DNA of 64,000 nucleotides from Rhizophagus clarus (Eukaryota; Glomeromycota; Glomeromycetes; Glomerales; Glomeraceae): contig BLAL01000054.1 in the NCBI GenBank assembly GCA_015698045.1, positions 1,064,501 to 1,128,500 on the forward strand. Reading direction: 5' to 3'. A program made the position numbers and the translations under genes. The notes under the pieces were generated by a model. It saw only the letters and a program-made list of their open reading frames with translations. It had not been told where the DNA came from and made no database searches. Shown piece by piece: positions 61,073-64,000 of the stretch. How positions within the stretch are numbered: position 1 is the first letter of the stretch; every line of letters begins with the position of its first letter.

Positions 61073-64000
61073 ATGAGTAATAAAACTTCAGTAGCCGATT
61101 TAATAAAACATAATAAAAATTGTAAAAATGAAACCTCTGTTGCTGATTTATTAAAGCCCAAAAAGAAGTATTTGTATGCATGTAATTGTATTCTTTGTAA
61201 TGGTGAAGAAGTTGACCCTCGTACTCTAAAGAAACATGCAAAAGACAAACGCCTATGGAAGTTAAACCATAATAGAAAAGATCAAGAAAATGCCATTATG
61301 ACAAGTGAACAAAATCTCACCAGAACAAATTCAAAAAAGCGGAAAATAGATGACCCTGATTCTTTCCAATTAAATAATTCAGATAATGAAGAAGGTATAC
61401 CGCCTGATTCTTTTCCTGATTCATTCCCTGATTCTTTTCAATTAAATGAAGAAGAAAATATAAACACATTTTCATCAAACTTTCGTATTCCTGCATCTAA
61501 ACTTGATAAAAATGATGATGATAATTATGAAAATGAAGAAGAGACGGATGATAATACAGATCAGGAAGAAGAAAATGAAGGTGAAAATATTTTCACATCT
61601 CCCAAATTTGATAGCGATGAAGTGTTTGTGATGGAAAACTTAAATGATTCGTTGGAAACTGAAATAATTCTATGGCTATTTAAATTCCAACAAAGATTTC
61701 GCCTTACTGACACGGCAATTGAAGCGTTAATAAAATTCTTACATATTGTACTTACTCGTTTAAATAATTCACAATTCAAAAAATTTCCTAACTCCTTATT
61801 TAAGGCAAAAGGATATTTGAATATTTTGCAACCAAAAATGCAGTTAGCTGTATGCAATAATTGTCATAAAATGCATAATGTTGAAGATATTGTCACATAT
61901 AAGAAAGAAGGAAAAGTCACCATTAAGAATTGCCTACATGAAGAATTTCCAGATAATCCAACACCAAGTCGTCGTAACCAATGCAACAATCCGCTTACTG
62001 TTCTTAAAAAACGTAAAGGAGAAACAATTGCTGTGCCACGTAGTCTTTATCCTAAACCAAGCATTTGTCAGCAATTGAGTATGTTATATCAACGACCTGG
62101 TTTTGAAAATATGTTGAAACCATCAGGATTTCAAAGAAAAGGAGATATCTATTCAGATATTTATGATGGAAAAGTATGGAAAACATTTCCATTTGATGGC
62201 AGTACCTTTTTTACGCCAGAAACTGCCACAAGCCATCTAGGTCTTCTCTTTAATCTTGACTGGTTCCAGCCATTTACCTACACACAACACAGTACTGGTG
62301 CAATATATGCATCTATATGCAACCTTCCAAGATCGGAAAGAAATAAGCCTGAAAACATTATATATTTGGGTTTTTTACCAGGACCAAAAGAGGTAGGATT
62401 AGAACGTATCAATCATTATTTGGCCCCTATTGTAGACGAATTTTTAAAACTTTGGAAGGGTTGGAAAGTACCAAAGACATACCAGTGTCCTGGTGGTTTA
62501 AATATAAAGGTTGCATTGATTGTTGGATCATCTGATATACCAGCTACACGAAAGTTGTTTGGTCATGGATCTGCAGTAATGAAATGCCATAGATGTGAGA
62601 AACGTAGTATTTATAGTGGAGAATATAATAAAACTCACTATGGAGGGGATCACAACTATGAGATAAGTACCGCAGAATCACATAAGAAATATGCTCATGA
62701 ATGGTTGCAATGTAATTCGAAGAATTCTAGAGATAATCATTTCAAAAAGCATGGTGTGCGCTGGTCTGAATTGCTTCGTCTTCCGTATATGGATCCTATA
62801 CGTTTTGCTGCAGTGGATCCAATGCATTGCCTTTTCTTTGGTGTAGCAAAATGGATAATCAAATCAATTTTTGTGAATCAGGGAAAATTAAGTATGGAAC
62901 AACTTCGGGTAGCACAACAAAGAATGGATCACGTTGAATTACCTTCTGACATCGGTCGCATTCCTCCAAAAATTGCTATTGGAAACGATGGCTTTTCTAA
63001 TTTGACTGCTGATCAATGGAAAACTTTCATCATGATCTATTCGACTAATATTCTATGGGATATGCTAGACAATAGCGATAGAAAGATTTTAGGCCATTTT
63101 GTTCGGCATGTAATCTTTTGGCAGCAAGATTCATTACCGAAGATGATTTAAAAGAAGCACAAGAAAGGTTAAAAGACATGGCTCACCTCATAGAAAACAC
63201 ATATGGGCCAGAATTCATAACAAGTAACATACATTTGGCGCTTCACATTCCTGATTGTTGTCGTGATTATGGTCCTATATATAGTTATTGGCTTTTTCCA
63301 TTTGAGAGACTTAATGGATATATAGGTAAAGTCCTGACTTTACATCGATATCTCTTAAATTTTTTAATAAATGTATATTTCTTATTATTTAGGATCGTAT
63401 CCTAACAGTAATCGACAAATAGAGCCTGAACTTATGAAAATCGTCCTCAAGAATACTCTTGTAGATTATCACTTAACGTGCAAATGGACATCTGGTCTTC
63501 TTGATAAATCTCTTTGCCTTCTTATGGCAAGAAAGACTGTAGGTAGTTTGGCCCTCACAGAAGAAAGGGAAGAATTGCAGCATTTTCTATCTATGAGACA
63601 CAATATATCTACGTTTTCCAAGATATATGGTACTGAGACATTACCAGGTCAAATGCTTAAGCCTTCATATTTCAAAGTTATTATGCCTTTAGAATTGCGC
63701 AATTTTCTATGTGAATGGTATTCTATATTATATGAAAAAGAACAAGGAGAAATATTAGGATTTATGGACCTGGTAGTTAATCAGCACGCAAGATTGCAAA
63801 TTGGCGCTGAAATATTTGGGTCTATGATATCAAGTCTACAAGAAAGAAATGCGACCATATTTGCAAAATGGAAAGCAGCTAATGATGAATCAATTGATGC
63901 ATACCCGGGTGAAGTACAATATTACTTTGAGCATACGCTTAGATTTCCTGAAGGACCCAAAACACATCTTCTAGCATACGTGAAATGGTATAAATGTGCA
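61073..64000 (+). pseudogene. CACTA transposase, copy 2 (frameshifted, partial)
   Basis: Exon 1 61073-63325 and exon 2 from 63393 to beyond the window end correspond to the copy 1 transposase. One substitution gives 'FRIPASK' for 'FRVPASK'. A single G is missing near 63107 (TTCGGCATG against TTCGGGCATG), shifting the frame so that translation stops at 63151, before the conserved 'YSYWLFPFERLNGY' segment. This is either inactivation or an assembly error; copy 1 is intact and could act in trans. Confidence 0.85.

Larger units (their letters stand above)
58922..64000. mobile_element. CACTA transposon, copy 2 (inverted, runs off the window)
   Basis: Begins CACTGGTCAAAATCAATACT after flank ATT and continues as the reverse complement of 49404 down to about 44320, with only scattered substitutions and single-base indels. 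The flank differs from that of copy 1, so it is a separate insertion. The far end lies outside the window. Both genes in this copy carry one-base deletions relative to copy 1. Confidence 0.9.

Overview
The window is AT-rich eukaryotic DNA with short introns (about 60-140 nt, GT-AG) and a very heavy load of nested transposable elements. The only clear host genes are a PITSLRE-type cyclin-dependent kinase (CDK11 family, 53066-55136) and, about 800 bp downstream, a small secreted cysteine-rich protein with a likely GPI signal (55954-56585). The transposon proteins (Gag-like/PolB elements, RRM-bearing ORF1 retroelements, CACTA, hAT, Tc1) and the base composition resemble a Glomeromycotina (arbuscular mycorrhizal) fungus such as Rhizophagus. 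That assignment is inference from family resemblance.

Region 1-26.8 kb. An older decayed background holds a degenerate ORF1 copy (about 440-1132), a broken two-exon gene on the minus strand (1495-2291) and arrays of splice-site-like cassettes. It was invaded three times in series. A polyA-tailed ORF1-only retroelement (5259-23912) is flanked by a 17-bp target duplication. Inside its ORF1 sits a hAT transposon (6484-23084) with an 8-bp duplication. Inside the hAT transposase sits a 14.2-kb Maverick/Polinton-like element (6972-21211) with 933-bp terminal inverted repeats and a 6-bp duplication. The two outer layers carry several premature stops of C:G to T:A type; the innermost is largely open.

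The Maverick-like element is the highlight. It encodes a protein-primed type B DNA polymerase and an rve integrase, the replication/integration core of Polintons. I find no Polinton capsid, FtsK-type ATPase or adenovirus-type protease in it. Instead, on the opposite strand, it has a retroelement-like module: a coiled-coil Gag-like protein with a CCHC knuckle, a retropepsin-like protease in the -1 frame, and a zinc-finger tail in a further -1 frame. Canonical slippery sequences lie at both junctions. An F-box gene and several small ORFs complete it.

Region 26.8-37.9 kb is non-coding. It contains CACTA-type non-autonomous elements (one complete, 30007-35184, TSD AGT), a hAT-type element carrying a 2.2-kb palindromic minisatellite (31747-34358), a foldback MITE with an empty-site relative in the window, and more splice-like cassette arrays.

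Region 37.9-49.4 kb is a CACTA element with a 1023-aa TNPD-type transposase, a divergent accessory gene, a Myb/MADF-like proline-rich protein gene and a captured fragment of ribosomal protein uL16 (RPL10). A nearly identical copy lies in inverted orientation from 58922 and runs off the window. Between the copies are a Tc1/mariner element with one nonsense codon, embedded in inverted arrays of about 335-bp units, and the two host genes.
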